From NCBI RefSeq assembly GCF_010672525.1, contig NZ_JAAHGH010000008.1, positions 183,714 through 247,713 on the forward strand: a stretch of 64,000 nt of DNA, read 5' to 3'. The DNA is from Okeania sp. SIO2B3 (GTDB lineage: Bacteria > Cyanobacteriota > Cyanobacteriia > Cyanobacteriales > Microcoleaceae). Within the stretch, counting starts at the first letter, position 1; each line of letters starts with the position of its first letter. Made by a program: the position numbers and the translations under genes. This document shows positions 18,460-27,418 of this stretch, in pieces. Under the pieces are notes generated by a model. That model was not told the DNA's origin and made no database searches. It saw only the letters and a program-made list of their open reading frames with translations.

Positions 18460-19829
18460 AAAAATGGGTTTAAAGCCCCGTCCTTTCAGGACGGCTTTTT
18501 TGCCAAGTTAGTTGTCATTTTCTGGCTTTTAATGCTACAACATTATCGTAGGTAAAAACAATAAAACCATGCTGGTTTATGAGATGAAATTAGAAGGAGA
18601 AAAAGTCCAATACGAACAGCTGGATGAAGCTATTCGTACTGGACGTTTTGTCCGCAATAGCATCATCAAAGCATGGATTGACGGGCAGGTTAAGAGTCGT
18701 AGTGATGCCTACAAATACTGTAAAATCTTAGCAGATAACCTCAATTTTCCCTGGGCAAAAAAGCTGAATTCAATGGCAAGACAAGCTCACGCCGAGAGAG
18801 GCTGGGCAGCTATTGAAAGATTCTATAAGAATTGCCAAGATCAAATCCCAGGAAAGAAAGGCTATCCTAAGTTTAAAAAATACCAGCTCAGAGCATCGGT
18901 TGAATATAAAACCTCTGGTTGGAAACTTTCAGAAGATAGACGTTATTTGACTTTAACGGATAAATTTGAGGCTGGTACTTTTAAACTATGGGGAAGTCGC
19001 AACCTTCATTATTATCAACTCAAACAAATTAAACGAGTCAGAATAATTAGAAGGCATGATGGTTATTATGCTCAGTTTTTGATTGACCACACTAGGGAGG
19101 AAAAAAAAGAATTAACAGGAAAACAAACGGGATTAGATGTAGGTTTAAATCATTTCTACACCGATTCTGAAGGTAATCAAGTCGATAATCCTCGGTTTTT
19201 CAGAAAAGATGAGCGCCAAATCAAAAAGCTACAGAAGCGTTTATCTGGTACTAAAAAAGGTAGCAAAAACAGGATAAAAGCAAGGAATCAGTTGGGTAGA
19301 AAGCATCTCAAAGTATCACGCAGACGTAACGATTGGGCTTGCAAAGCAGCACAGCGCGTCATCCGGTCTAACGACTTGGTAGCGATAGAAAACCTAAAAG
19401 TGCGTAACATGGTTAAAAATCATCATCTGGCCAAATCAATTAATGATGCAGCTTGGTACAAATTTAGGGAATGGTTGGAATATTTTGGCAGAATTTATGG
19501 AGTTCCGGTTATTGCAGTTGAGCCATTCAATACATCTCAAAACTGCTCGAACTGCGGTAAAAAAGTAAGCAAAACTTTAAGCACTAGAACCCATAAATGT
19601 CCCCACTGTGGTTATGAAGCAGATCGGGACGAAAATGCCGCAATTAATATTCTCCAATCTGCTCTCAAGCAACTATCAACTACCCCGGGGCGCGGGGAAA
19701 GTAACATCTCTGGAGAGACTGGCCTCTGTCTGGATGGGGAAACCCAAACAGATAAGCCGACTCGACGAAAGAGAAAGTCTAAATAGTGATATTTAGAATC
19801 CTCTTGCCTTTAGGCAGAAGAGAACGTCA
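18460..19829 (+). mobile_element. IS200/IS605-type element with tnpB only
   Basis: The left part has the hairpin AAAGCCCCGTCC-TTTC-AGGACGGCTTTTT (18473-18505). The right part has the imperfect hairpin CTCTTGCC-TTTA-GGCAGAAGAG followed by AACGTCAA at 19822-19829, the type of end cut by TnpA. No tnpA (Y1 transposase) gene is present, so mobility would depend on one elsewhere. An omega-RNA would be expected over the tnpB 3' end and right end; I infer it from the family. Confidence 0.75.
18569..19786 (+). CDS. tnpB: TnpB, RNA-guided nuclease of IS200/IS605 family
   Basis: The 405-residue protein appears intact. The RuvC-like catalytic residues are present: Asp in TGLDVGLNHF, Glu in VAIENLKVRN and Asp in ADRDENAAINIL. 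The zinc finger reads CSNCGKK ... HKCPHCGYEADRD. N-terminal helices with QLDEAIRTGRFVRN and WKLSEDRRYLTLTDKF match the OrfB helix-turn-helix part. TnpB proteins cut DNA guided by an RNA from the element's right end, helping the element persist. ATG start at 18569. Base composition is richer in G+C than its neighbours, consistent with acquisition. Confidence 0.92.
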   Translation: MLVYEMKLEGEKVQYEQLDEAIRTGRFVRNSIIKAWIDGQVKSRSDAYKYCKILADNLNFPWAKKLNSMARQAHAERGWAAIERFYKNCQDQIPGKKGYPKFKKYQLRASVEYKTSGWKLSEDRRYLTLTDKFEAGTFKLWGSRNLHYYQLKQIKRVRIIRRHDGYYAQFLIDHTREEKKELTGKQTGLDVGLNHFYTDSEGNQVDNPRFFRKDERQIKKLQKRLSGTKKGSKNRIKARNQLGRKHLKVSRRRNDWACKAAQRVIRSNDLVAIENLKVRNMVKNHHLAKSINDAAWYKFREWLEYFGRIYGVPVIAVEPFNTSQNCSNCGKKVSKTLSTRTHKCPHCGYEADRDENAAINILQSALKQLSTTPGRGESNISGETGLCLDGETQTDKPTRRKRKSK

Positions 19830-20225
19830 ATCAGACTTAACAAACTTCAGTGCAGCAGAATTCAAACAATAACGCAATCCAGTTGGTGGAGGACCATCAG
19901 GAAAAACATGACCAAGATGAGCATCACAATTACTACAGAGAATTTCTGTTCTTCGCATAAATAAGCTCCAGTCAGCTTCTTCTTTGATATTATCCTGATT
20001 AATCGGTGCCCAATAACTCGGCCAACCTGTGCCAGAATCATATTTCTCTTCGGAAGTAAATAAGTCAGCACCACAACAAACACATTTGTATATTCCTTTT
20101 TCTTTATTGTTGTGATATTCCCCTGTAAATGGTCTTTCAGTTCCCTTCTTTCTAGTTACATTAAACTGTTCTGGTGTGAGTTGTTCTTTCCATTCTTTTT
20201 CACTTTTTTGAACTTTACTAACCAT
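19827..20225 (-). CDS. msrB: Peptide-methionine (R)-S-oxide reductase (MsrB)
   Basis: About 132 residues. Zinc is bound by the CVCC and CSNC pairs, substrate recognition is seen in SGTGWPSYW and [10 protein letters not shown], and [11 protein letters not shown] holds the catalytic Cys. It repairs the R epimer of oxidised methionine with thioredoxin. I chose ATG 20225; a GTG at 20246 would add seven residues. The stop codon TGA (19827-19829) is formed by the terminal bases of the adjacent IS200/IS605 right end, so the protein tail may be a few residues shorter or different from the ancestral one. Confidence 0.93.
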   Translation of the reverse strand: MVSKVQKSEKEWKEQLTPEQFNVTRKKGTERPFTGEYHNNKEKGIYKCVCCGADLFTSEEKYDSGTGWPSYWAPINQDNIKEEADWSLFMRRTEILCSNCDAHLGHVFPDGPPPTGLRYCLNSAALKFVKSD

Positions 20226-20442
20226 ACTTTTAATATTCCTATTCACAGATTATTTTTGAGCACAACAATTAATTTTTAAGTGCTATAGATTGTCATGCTT
20301 GACTAATTGTAACATATTGTTAAGCGTTCTGAGGATTGTCTTTTTCCTTGGGCAGAAAATTATATAGAAAATATTGAGTTACTGAGAACACAAGAGTGAT
20401 GATAAATCTTAGACAGGGAAATATTTTTCCCATTTTTCCCTG

Positions 20443-20772
20443 TTACCGAAAAATTGTGGTTTAAAGCCTCCCCTTTTAAGGGGATAATAAGCGGTCGTTG
20501 CGTAGCTTCCCGAAGGGTGGGATGGCGAGGTCTCATCGCCATATCCAATCGACCAAGAGAAGAAAAATTTTCATAATTAGTCAATCCTATCTGGTGCATC
20601 TCAATGCGTGAATAAAGCCAAAAATTTATCGCTTTTAGGCAACAGCTCCGGAAAGCAACAGAGAATATATAGGAAAAAAGTATTTTTGCAAATATTGAGA
20701 TGCACTCATCCTATCCGTTTTAAAGAAGAGGTAATTGTTAATTATTAATTATTAATTATTAATTATTAATTG
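20443..20772. repeat. Family B dispersed repeat, copy B4, split by element D1
   Basis: The left part begins TTACCGAAAAATTGTGGTTT, passes AAGCGGTCG, GGCGAGGTCTC and CCAATCGACCAAGAGAAG, and reaches TCAATCCTATC. After the D1 insertion it resumes with GTTTTAAAGAAGAGGTAATTG and ends in repeated TTAATTA. An apparent open frame on the minus strand here is just repeat sequence. Confidence 0.75.
20592..20707. mobile_element. Family D MITE-like element, copy D1, nested in family B
   Basis: The 116-bp element has inverted ends GGTGCATCTCAAT and ATTGAGATGCACTC. It is flanked by ATCCTATC on both sides (20584-20591 and 20708-20715), an 8-bp target duplication. Interior AATAAAGCCAAAAATTTATCGC and ATATATAGGAAAAAAGTATTTTTGC recur in the copy at 51641-51754. 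Confidence 0.8.
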
Positions 20773-20789
20773 CTCCTCATATCTCATGT

Positions 20790-21686
20790 TTAGATCATAA
20801 ATCCCAAACCAAATAATAATCCACTAAAAAAATGTAGATAAACAGCAATAAATTTACAGTTACTAACTTTTTCTGGTTGATCGTGATAATTACCAACATG
20901 GCGACATAACTGAATAGCAAATGGTAAACCACCAAAACTTAACAGAGTCCAAACTGGGAAAATTCCTAAACCTACACAGATAGAAATGAGAACAAAAACA
21001 ATACCACAAGACCAACTTAATAATTGAGAACCTGCTTTAGTTCCCATTCTCACAATAGGCGATCGCTTCCCTGCTGCTAAGTCATCTTTTACTTGGTGAA
21101 AGTGAGAACAAAAGAGAATAAGAGTAGTAGTAATTCCAATAATTATTGATGCGGTCAAACTTATCATTGACCAACTTTTAGTTTGACTATAATAAGCAGC
21201 AGAAATTGCCAAAGGACCGAAAGCAAAAAAACAGATAATTTCTCCTAAGCCCTGATATCCTAATCTAAAAGGAGGACCTTGATAAATATATCCCAAAAAA
21301 CAGCACAATAATATTAATCCAATTACCGTTACATCTTTTTGCCACCAACTAATTCCTGAAATTCCTAAAATTCCTAACAGTAAAAACAAATTACTCAGGA
21401 CGAACATCAAAGATTTATTTCCTGTCAAATTTACTAAAGAATGATGTTTATTTTTATCGATACCTGTTTCTGAATCAAATACATCATTACTAATATTTTC
21501 CCAGGCCAAAATTAAAATTGCTGATGTAATAAATGTTGAAAAAATCGACCAGTTAATCGAATTTTTTTCCCAGAAAGCTATTGCAGTACCTACCCATATA
21601 GGCATAATAGCTACACTATACATAGGTAGTTTGATGGCAGCTAGCCATAATTTTTTTTGAGATTGATTTATTGTTTGAAATGTCAT
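20790..21686 (-). CDS. menA: 1,4-dihydroxy-2-naphthoate prenyltransferase (MenA)
   Basis: The 298-residue UbiA-superfamily enzyme attaches the phytyl chain to DHNA, the first membrane step of phylloquinone synthesis. The first Asp-rich motif, ENISNDVFDSETGIDKNKH, lies at residues 63-80 and the second is HFHQVKDDLAAGKRSPIVR. About eight to nine membrane helices fill the rest. The length equals cyanobacterial MenA. ATG at 21686 (MTFQTINQ). It is divergent from menF, whose start is 1 kb away across repeat DNA. Confidence 0.92.
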   Translation of the reverse strand: MTFQTINQSQKKLWLAAIKLPMYSVAIMPIWVGTAIAFWEKNSINWSIFSTFITSAILILAWENISNDVFDSETGIDKNKHHSLVNLTGNKSLMFVLSNLFLLLGILGISGISWWQKDVTVIGLILLCCFLGYIYQGPPFRLGYQGLGEIICFFAFGPLAISAAYYSQTKSWSMISLTASIIIGITTTLILFCSHFHQVKDDLAAGKRSPIVRMGTKAGSQLLSWSCGIVFVLISICVGLGIFPVWTLLSFGGLPFAIQLCRHVGNYHDQPEKVSNCKFIAVYLHFFSGLLFGLGFMI

Positions 21687-21754
21687 CTTAATTTGATAAT
21701 TAATCTTTAGATTGTAGCAATAGTTATGGAAGTTGATTTGTAAGTATTCAGCTA

Positions 21755-21874
21755 TTAGCGGTCAGCTATCAGCTTTTTAATTAATAAAGCAAGCATTCGT
21801 TTAATTTCTACTACATTCTCAACCAGATATTCGTACTCTGAAGCTTTGATAAAATTACTTTTTTCTCCTTTAAA
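21755..21874 (-). pseudogene. Four-helix bundle (23S intervening-sequence type) protein, C-terminal fragment
   Basis: Minus-strand translation gives FIKASEYEYLVENVVEIKR then MLALLIKKLIADR and stop, the C-terminal helix of the S23/four-helix-bundle family common in cyanobacteria. No start or upstream helices remain. TCAGCTATCAGC and its inverse AGCTGATAGCTGA flank the fragment. Confidence 0.6.
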
Positions 21875-21904
21875 GGTAATAAAGCTGATAGCTGACTGCT
21901 GTTT

Positions 21905-21930
21905 GCGCAGCATTCCGCAGGAAATGCTGA
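21905..21930. repeat. Short palindromic GC-rich repeat
   Basis: GCGCAGCATTCCGCAGGAAATG is one of several short mirror-type repeats of the form GCGTAGCnTTCCGTAGGAA, also near 33.2, 20.5 and 55.05 kb. Confidence 0.5.
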
Positions 21931-22270
21931 CGTTGATTTTTATAGTTTAATGAGTTGTGACAAACTTCTCAATCCTAACTCTAGATAATGATAAACATAC
22001 TTCAGAAATATTTTTCGCTCACAACAATTGTTCCTCTGTGAAGACTCTAATTTCCGAGTTATGCATAAAACTTAACAAAAAATAATTTAATTTATTTTTC
22101 CTTTACATTTAATTAGATTTGGCCTTGATACTTGCCTAAATAATCCTCTATGACTTACATGGCAGTTATCAGAGTGGTTGTGTAAAATATCTTGGAATTA
22201 GGTAATAGCTCTAGAAAAGGTAAGAGTTTTAGACTTTTTATCTATTTTGGGATTTTTTACAAAAAAGAAT

Positions 22271-22400
22271 TAAGTAGGTAGGTCAAATTAAGACTTTATA
22301 GAAAATCTTTATTAAACAAGGAATTAAGCAATTTTTTTCACCCTACCTCATACCTGTCTTTTAGTTTGATATTTGATATTTATTTATACCTACTTACTTA
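22271..22400. repeat. Inverted-repeat element upstream of menF
   Basis: TAAGTAGGTAGGTCAAATTA at the left is mirrored by TTTATACCTACTTACTTA at the right, 130 bp apart. A half-copy of the same end occurs near 14985. The stretches 21931-22270 and 22401-22683 hold no gene I can recognise; the menF promoter should lie in the latter. Confidence 0.55.
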
Positions 22401-22683
22401 GGACTGCTATTATATCTTAAATATGGTAAAACCAAACTTAAAGCTCTTGGCAAGATCCTAGCGCTAACAATATGTAAAATAAAAGTCTCAAAAAGAGAAC
22501 AGTAAAGAGAAACACAAATAAAAGGAGGAAAAAAAATTTAATTTTGACAATAAATCTAACGTAAATAAAGGTGATAATCTTAATTAAAACTAGGGGATAA
22601 ATTGGGTCGCCTTTAGGAATTGAACAGCCCTACCAATCACTCTCTCTTAATATTCAGTGACAATTTCCTATTCATTAGTTTTC

Positions 22684-24177
22684 ATGCCTGTAATACCTAC
22701 TTCTGTTAATCTATTTCAAAGCTGCCAGGACCTGCATCAGTTTCTGTTAAATTGTCAACAGACATTAACAAAAAAGGTGCAGAAAAAAGTCATTAGTATT
22801 TCTGTGGAAATATTACCAGTAGATCCCCTAACAGTATTGCAGGAAATTTGTGAACCCCATCAACTACATTTTTATCTAGAAAAACAAGTTATTGGAAAAA
22901 CAAATACTGACAAAAATACTTTGGCGATCGCTGCTGTAGATGCTGCTACCCACTTGACTGTTACGAGTGGGAACCGTTTTTCACAAGCTCGATCTTTTAT
23001 TCAGTCATGTCTTAACAATACAATTGTTTTAGGTGCAACACATTTACCATTTTCAGGTCCTCACTTTTTTTGTAGTTTTACTTTCTTTGAACAAGATTCC
23101 CCAATCAATCTACATATTTCTCAAAATGGTAATTATCAGGAGAAACCATCTATAAACCCTCACTTTCCTTCCGCAACTATATTTTTACCACAGTGGCAAA
23201 TTACTCAGAAAAATAATCGCTATATACTTGTTATTAATACAGTTATCACTACATCTATAAATATTAAAAATATTTCCCAGATAATTTGGCAGAAATACCA
23301 GCAAATTACTCAAATAAATAATACTTCTTTATCAAGTTTAATTAAGCCTCACGGAAATCTTCGTAAAATTAATCCCAATCATTTACAGGACTTTAAAAAA
23401 TCGGTAGCTTCCGCTCTAGATTTGATTAACTCAAATTCTTTAAAAAAAATAGTTTTAGCCCACGCCATAGATATATATTCTCAAACCCCTGTTAACTTAA
23501 TTCAGTCTTTAAATAACTTACGATTCATTTATCCAGACTGCTATGTATTTTCTACCAGTAATGGCAAAGGTCAAAACTTCATAGGCGCAAGTCCAGAAAG
23601 GTTAATTAGTATTAATAATAACCAATTAATTACAGACGCTTTAGCAGGTTCAGCACCCAGAGGTAAAACCTCCACTCAAGACATCAAATTAGCCAAGAAT
23701 TTATTATGCAGTGAAAAAGATTTACGAGAACATCAATTTGTCATAGATTTTATTATTAAACATCTCCAAGATTTAGGATTAAATCCTCATTACCCACCTC
23801 AACCCCATTTATTACAATTGTCAAATATTCAGCATTTATGGACACCAATTACAACAGAAATTTCCCAAAATATTCATATATTAGAAATCCTAGCAGAACT
23901 ACATCCCACCCCAGCAGTAGCAGGAGTTCCTAGAGATACAGCTAAACAACAAATACATAATTTTGAAACATTCGAGCGATCGCTTTATGCAGCACCTATA
24001 GGTTGGATAGACTATCAAGGAAATGGAGAATTTGTTGTAGGTATTAGGTCAGCATTAATAGACGGAGACCGCACCAGACTTTTTGCAGGTGCAGGCATAG
24101 TTGCTGGTTCAAAACCAGAGAAAGAATTAGCAGAAGTTCAACTAAAACTTCAGACTTTATTAAAAGCTTTAGTTTAA
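22684..24177 (+). CDS. menF: Isochorismate synthase (MenF)
   Basis: About 497 residues. The chorismate-binding fold is in the C-terminal 300 residues: TDALAGSAPRGKTS, LAELHPTPAVAGVPRD, and RTRLFAGAGIVAGSKPEKE with the Mg2+ and active-site Glu. The N-terminal part (LFQSCQDLHQFL) matches cyanobacterial isochorismate synthases. It converts chorismate to isochorismate, the entry step to phylloquinone. I prefer ATG 22684 (MPVIPTSVNLFQ); GTG 22657 would add nine residues. It stands alone, 1 kb from menA on the other strand. Confidence 0.9.
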   Translation: MPVIPTSVNLFQSCQDLHQFLLNCQQTLTKKVQKKVISISVEILPVDPLTVLQEICEPHQLHFYLEKQVIGKTNTDKNTLAIAAVDAATHLTVTSGNRFSQARSFIQSCLNNTIVLGATHLPFSGPHFFCSFTFFEQDSPINLHISQNGNYQEKPSINPHFPSATIFLPQWQITQKNNRYILVINTVITTSINIKNISQIIWQKYQQITQINNTSLSSLIKPHGNLRKINPNHLQDFKKSVASALDLINSNSLKKIVLAHAIDIYSQTPVNLIQSLNNLRFIYPDCYVFSTSNGKGQNFIGASPERLISINNNQLITDALAGSAPRGKTSTQDIKLAKNLLCSEKDLREHQFVIDFIIKHLQDLGLNPHYPPQPHLLQLSNIQHLWTPITTEISQNIHILEILAELHPTPAVAGVPRDTAKQQIHNFETFERSLYAAPIGWIDYQGNGEFVVGIRSALIDGDRTRLFAGAGIVAGSKPEKELAEVQLKLQTLLKALV

Positions 24178-24199
24178 TTAAAGTAGGGAACAGTGTTCA

Positions 24200-24294
24200 A
24201 TAATGGATAATTGATCATTACCTCTCCCTAAAAAGGAAAATTTTTTCTTGTTTCTCCTTTAAAGGAGAGGCTTTAAACCTTAATTATTCGGTAA
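24200..24294. repeat. Family B dispersed repeat, short copy B5
   Basis: It runs from AATAATGGATAATTGATCATTACC to CCTTAATTATTCGGTAAA with AAAGGAGAGGCTTTAAACC inside, closely matching B10 at 59.8 kb. Confidence 0.65.
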
Positions 24295-24312
24295 AAGCTT
24301 TTCTCTGTTTCA

Positions 24313-24472
24313 GAGGTTGTCTGAGAAGTCCCTTATGCCACATCTAAGCCCCCTAAATCCCCCAATTTTGGGGTACTTTTAGAAGCAAATTGAATCTTGT
24401 TCCCCCCAAAGTTGGGGGGCCAGGGGGGCAAAATTCAGTATCAAAAAACTTTTCAGATATCCTCTCAGGTTC
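24313..24472. repeat. Inverted-repeat element with CCCCC/GGGGG hairpin
   Basis: GTTGTCTGAGAAG at the left and CTTTTCAGATATCC at the right are imperfect inverse copies. Inside, CCCCCAATTTTGGGG and CCCCCCAAAGTTGGGGGG can fold. It precedes the repeat protein gene by 75 bp. Confidence 0.5.
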
Positions 24473-24547
24473 ATTATCAATCTCTGTCCTAACCAACTTT
24501 TTCTTTGCTAGAAATACAACTATTCTATTTATTTAGCAGGTCATACT

Positions 24548-25819
24548 ATGAACAATTTATTTGATAATTTGGCAAATCAAGATAGCAGTATTAATGATAA
24601 TTATGGTTTACTTAACAATGATGATTTATCCTCAACCATGGATGAGATAAATCAAGATTTAAACCAGAATTTGACCGATGGTTTCCATCAGCAACAGCAG
24701 TTCAACTATCAAAATTTCAATATGGGTTTAGGGGAAAATCCAGACTTTGCTCAAAATAATTTTTCATCCGATAATTTGGCAAATCAAGATGGTGGTATTA
24801 GTGACAATTCTGGTTTACTTAACAATGATGATTTATCCTCAATTCCGGATGAGATAAATCAAGATTTAAACCAGAATTTGACCGATGGTTTCCATCAGCA
24901 ACAACAATTCGACTATCAAAATTTCAATATGGGTTTAGGGGAAAATCCAGACTTTGCTCAAAATAATTTTTCATCCGATAATTTGGCAAATCAAGATGGT
25001 GGTATTAGTGACAATTCTGGTTTACTTAACAATGATGATTTATCCTCAATTCCGGATGAGATAAATCAAGATTTAAACCAGAATTTGACCGATGGTTTCC
25101 ATCAGCAACAACAGTTCCACTATCAAAATTCAAGTATGGGTTTAGGGGAAAATCCAGACTTTGCTCAAAATAATTTTTCATCCGATAATTTGGCAAATCA
25201 AAATGGTGGTATTAGTGACAATTCTGGTTTACTTAACAATGATGATTTATCCTCAACCCTGGATGAGATAAATGAAGATTTAAACCAGAATTTGACCGAT
25301 AATTTCCATCAGCAGCAGCAATTTGAACATCAAAATTTTGGTACAGAAATTTCTGGGGTAAACTCTCATGCTCTAACACCAGAAATTTCTAATTTTCAGC
25401 ATGAGCAAAATAATTTAAGTTTAAGTTCTCATACTTTTGAGAGTCAAAATATTGGTTTATCTAGTCATCGTTTGGAATTTCATTCATCCACCACTGCTGC
25501 ATATAATTATTCTGACGATAAATATCCTTATACAACTATAGATAATTCAGGTCATATTGACCTACATACAAGTAGCGATCGCTATGGTCATTATGTAGGT
25601 TATTTAAAAGGTCGTAAAGTTTATAATTCTGGTTATAATTATCTAGGATATGCAGGTACAGACGGCAAAGTTTATGATAACCATAATCATGCAGTTGGTT
25701 GGGTAGATAATAACGGTAATGTTTATAATAATGGAGGTTGTAAAGTGTACCATACTAGCAGAGGAGTGGTTGGTGCTGCTGCCTATTTATTGTGTTCTTA
25801 TTATGGTGGAGCAAATTAA
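24548..25819 (+). CDS. Tandem-repeat protein with C-terminal GYVDxDGxVYN-type domain
   Basis: The 423-residue acidic, Asn/Gln-rich protein has four consecutive 69-residue repeats (about residues 6-281), each with DNLANQDGGISDNSGLLNND, EINQDLNQNLTDGFHQQQQF and MGLGENPDFAQNNF. The C-terminal 100 residues contain a series of short beta-type repeats (YPYTTIDNSGHID, GYAGTDGKVYDNHNHAVG, WVDNNGNVYNNGG) resembling small beta-flower domains that end secreted or polymeric cyanobacterial proteins, then CKVY...GAAAYLLCSYYGGAN. No signal peptide or membrane helix. The DNA repeats are almost identical, so copy number probably varies between strains. Function unknown; a structural or interaction role is only a guess. 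Confidence 0.8.
   Translation: MNNLFDNLANQDSSINDNYGLLNNDDLSSTMDEINQDLNQNLTDGFHQQQQFNYQNFNMGLGENPDFAQNNFSSDNLANQDGGISDNSGLLNNDDLSSIPDEINQDLNQNLTDGFHQQQQFDYQNFNMGLGENPDFAQNNFSSDNLANQDGGISDNSGLLNNDDLSSIPDEINQDLNQNLTDGFHQQQQFHYQNSSMGLGENPDFAQNNFSSDNLANQNGGISDNSGLLNNDDLSSTLDEINEDLNQNLTDNFHQQQQFEHQNFGTEISGVNSHALTPEISNFQHEQNNLSLSSHTFESQNIGLSSHRLEFHSSTTAAYNYSDDKYPYTTIDNSGHIDLHTSSDRYGHYVGYLKGRKVYNSGYNYLGYAGTDGKVYDNHNHAVGWVDNNGNVYNNGGCKVYHTSRGVVGAAAYLLCSYYGGAN
24563..25390 (+). repeat. Four in-frame 207-bp tandem repeats
   Basis: Units start GATAATTTGGCAAATCAA at 24563, 24770, 24977 and 25184, an exact 207-bp period (69 codons). Units 2 and 3 differ by very few bases, so expansion is recent. Confidence 0.95.
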
Positions 25820-25931
25820 TTTTTGGGAAGGAATAAGGAAGAAGGAGGAAAGAAAAAATAACTTAATTCAACCTCAAATATTTATGGAGTTTGGAGGGTT
25901 TGGAGACCAAACCTATACGTTTCCAATTTAA

Positions 25932-26119
25932 TACCAAATTCAAAAAAGGCAGTTACATCTTAATTTGTGATTTATTCCTAAAAGAAAAAATTATAAATTC
26001 CATAAATTCTAAAATTTCCACCTTTTTTCCTCTTTAATATTTATGTTTTTTCTCTGTTCCCTGTTCCCTGTTCCCTGTTCCCTGTGTCCTCACTGTAACA
26101 ATATTTTATGAAATTGGTA
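25932..26119. mobile_element. Family A MITE-like element, copy A2
   Basis: 188 bp, starting TACCAAATTCAAAAAAGGCAG and ending TATTTTATGAAATTGGTA. TAA lies on both sides (25929-25931, 26120-26122) as target duplication. It carries CTGTTCCCTGTTCCCTG repeats inside and abuts the Uma2 remnant. Confidence 0.75.
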
Positions 26120-26141
26120 TAACTTTCTTGATGACTGACAA

Positions 26142-26708
26142 ATGATTGAAACTAAACCAAAAATTTACACCTTTGCTGAATATTCGCAATATCAAGATAG
26201 TACAGATAATAAATATGAATTAGTGAATGGAGAACTTATATCTTTGACACCTCCTAGTGGAATTCATGCTTTAATTTTGACTTTTTTATTTCAGGAATTT
26301 TATCGATAAATTATCAGAATAAATGCTCCTTGGCAGGTAATGCCAGGAAATATCGGCATTAGAACTGCTATTAATAAATCTCGCATTCCCGACTTAACAA
26401 TTATTACTTCCGAACAAACAGAATTACTCAAAAATATGACTACTGCTATTTTAGATTATGCTCCTATTTTAGCAGTAGAAATTGTCAGTCCTGGTAATAG
26501 AGATGATGATTATCGGTTTAAGCGATCGGAATATGCTGTTAGAGAAATTCCTGAATATTGGATAGTTGATTATGAGGCACAAAAAATATCTGTGTTGACT
26601 TTGGTAAATGGGTTTTATGAAGCAGAAGAATTTAGCGATCGGGATGTAATTATTTCTGGTATTTTTTCAGATTTACAATTAACAGTAGATAAAATTTTAT
26701 CTGTTTAG
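26142..26708 (+). pseudogene. Uma2-family (DUF820) restriction-endonuclease-like protein with a nonsense codon
   Basis: One frame of 188 sense codons from ATG 26142 to 26708 is broken only by TAA at 26307-26309, after FLFQEFYR. N-terminal text (YTFAEYSQYQD, YELVNGELISLTPPSG) and the core PDLTIIT ... AVEIVSPGNRDDDYRFKRSEYA ... EYWIVDYEAQKI match Uma2 proteins, a PD-(D/E)XK-fold family abundant in cyanobacteria and often linked to mobile DNA. A single C-to-T change from CAA would explain the stop. The downstream part could start at ATG 26340 but would lack the N-terminal strands. Confidence 0.85.
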
Positions 26709-26755
26709 CCGTAGGTTAGGTCGAGGAACGATATTCGCAGCTTATTCGGAGGATA

Positions 26756-27391
26756 AACCCAACATTTAGATAAGATTTACATCTAATTTGGAGAAATTTT
26801 ATATTACTCAAATTGCTAAATTAATAATGAGAGGAGAAAAAATATAGAGAAATTTTTACCTAGATAATCTCGGTTAGGTTGAGGAATTTTGAGTAGAGGC
26901 GATCGCCTAGACAAACCTAACATTAGAAAAGTAATCTCTCAGAAATTAAAATTGCTTCGGGGGTACTTTTAATAATAATCATAAATTATGCAGAAATATT
27001 CCCTTTGCAATGACAGATAATCTAGGTTTGATTGAGGTAAAAAAACCAACATTTATCAAATTATTTGAACCTACTAAATATTTCAAACTACAGGAGAAAA
27101 AAATTATGGTTTTACCTTTACTTCCCGCAGTCGAGTAGGTAGCGTGACGCACCATTTTTAATGTTACTGTCATGGCAACGAAACCCAACATTTAGATAAG
27201 ATTTACATCTAATTTGGAGAAATTTTATATTACTCAAATTGCTAAATTAATAATGAGAGGAGAAAAAATGTAGAGAAATTTTTACCTAGATAATCTCGGT
27301 TGAGGAATTTTGAGTGGAGGCGATCGCCTAGACAAACCTAACATTAGAAAAGTAATCTCTCAGAAATTAAAATTGCTTCGGGGGTACTTTC
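26756..27391. repeat. Direct duplication of about 215 bp, 425 bp apart
   Basis: Copies at 26756-26970 and 27181-27391 both begin AAACCCAACATTTAGATAAG and end CTTCGGGGGTACTTT and differ at few positions. Both include GGCGATCGCCTAGAC. The stretch between them has no gene; it contains GGTAGCGTGACGCACC near 27138. The second copy abuts the broken TPR gene. Confidence 0.85.
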
Positions 27392-27418
27392 AATCAGAAT
27401 CAGAAATTATATGGAGAT

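Noticed and set aside
20360..20599. 79-codon minus-strand frame
   Set aside because: Almost entirely family B repeat sequence.
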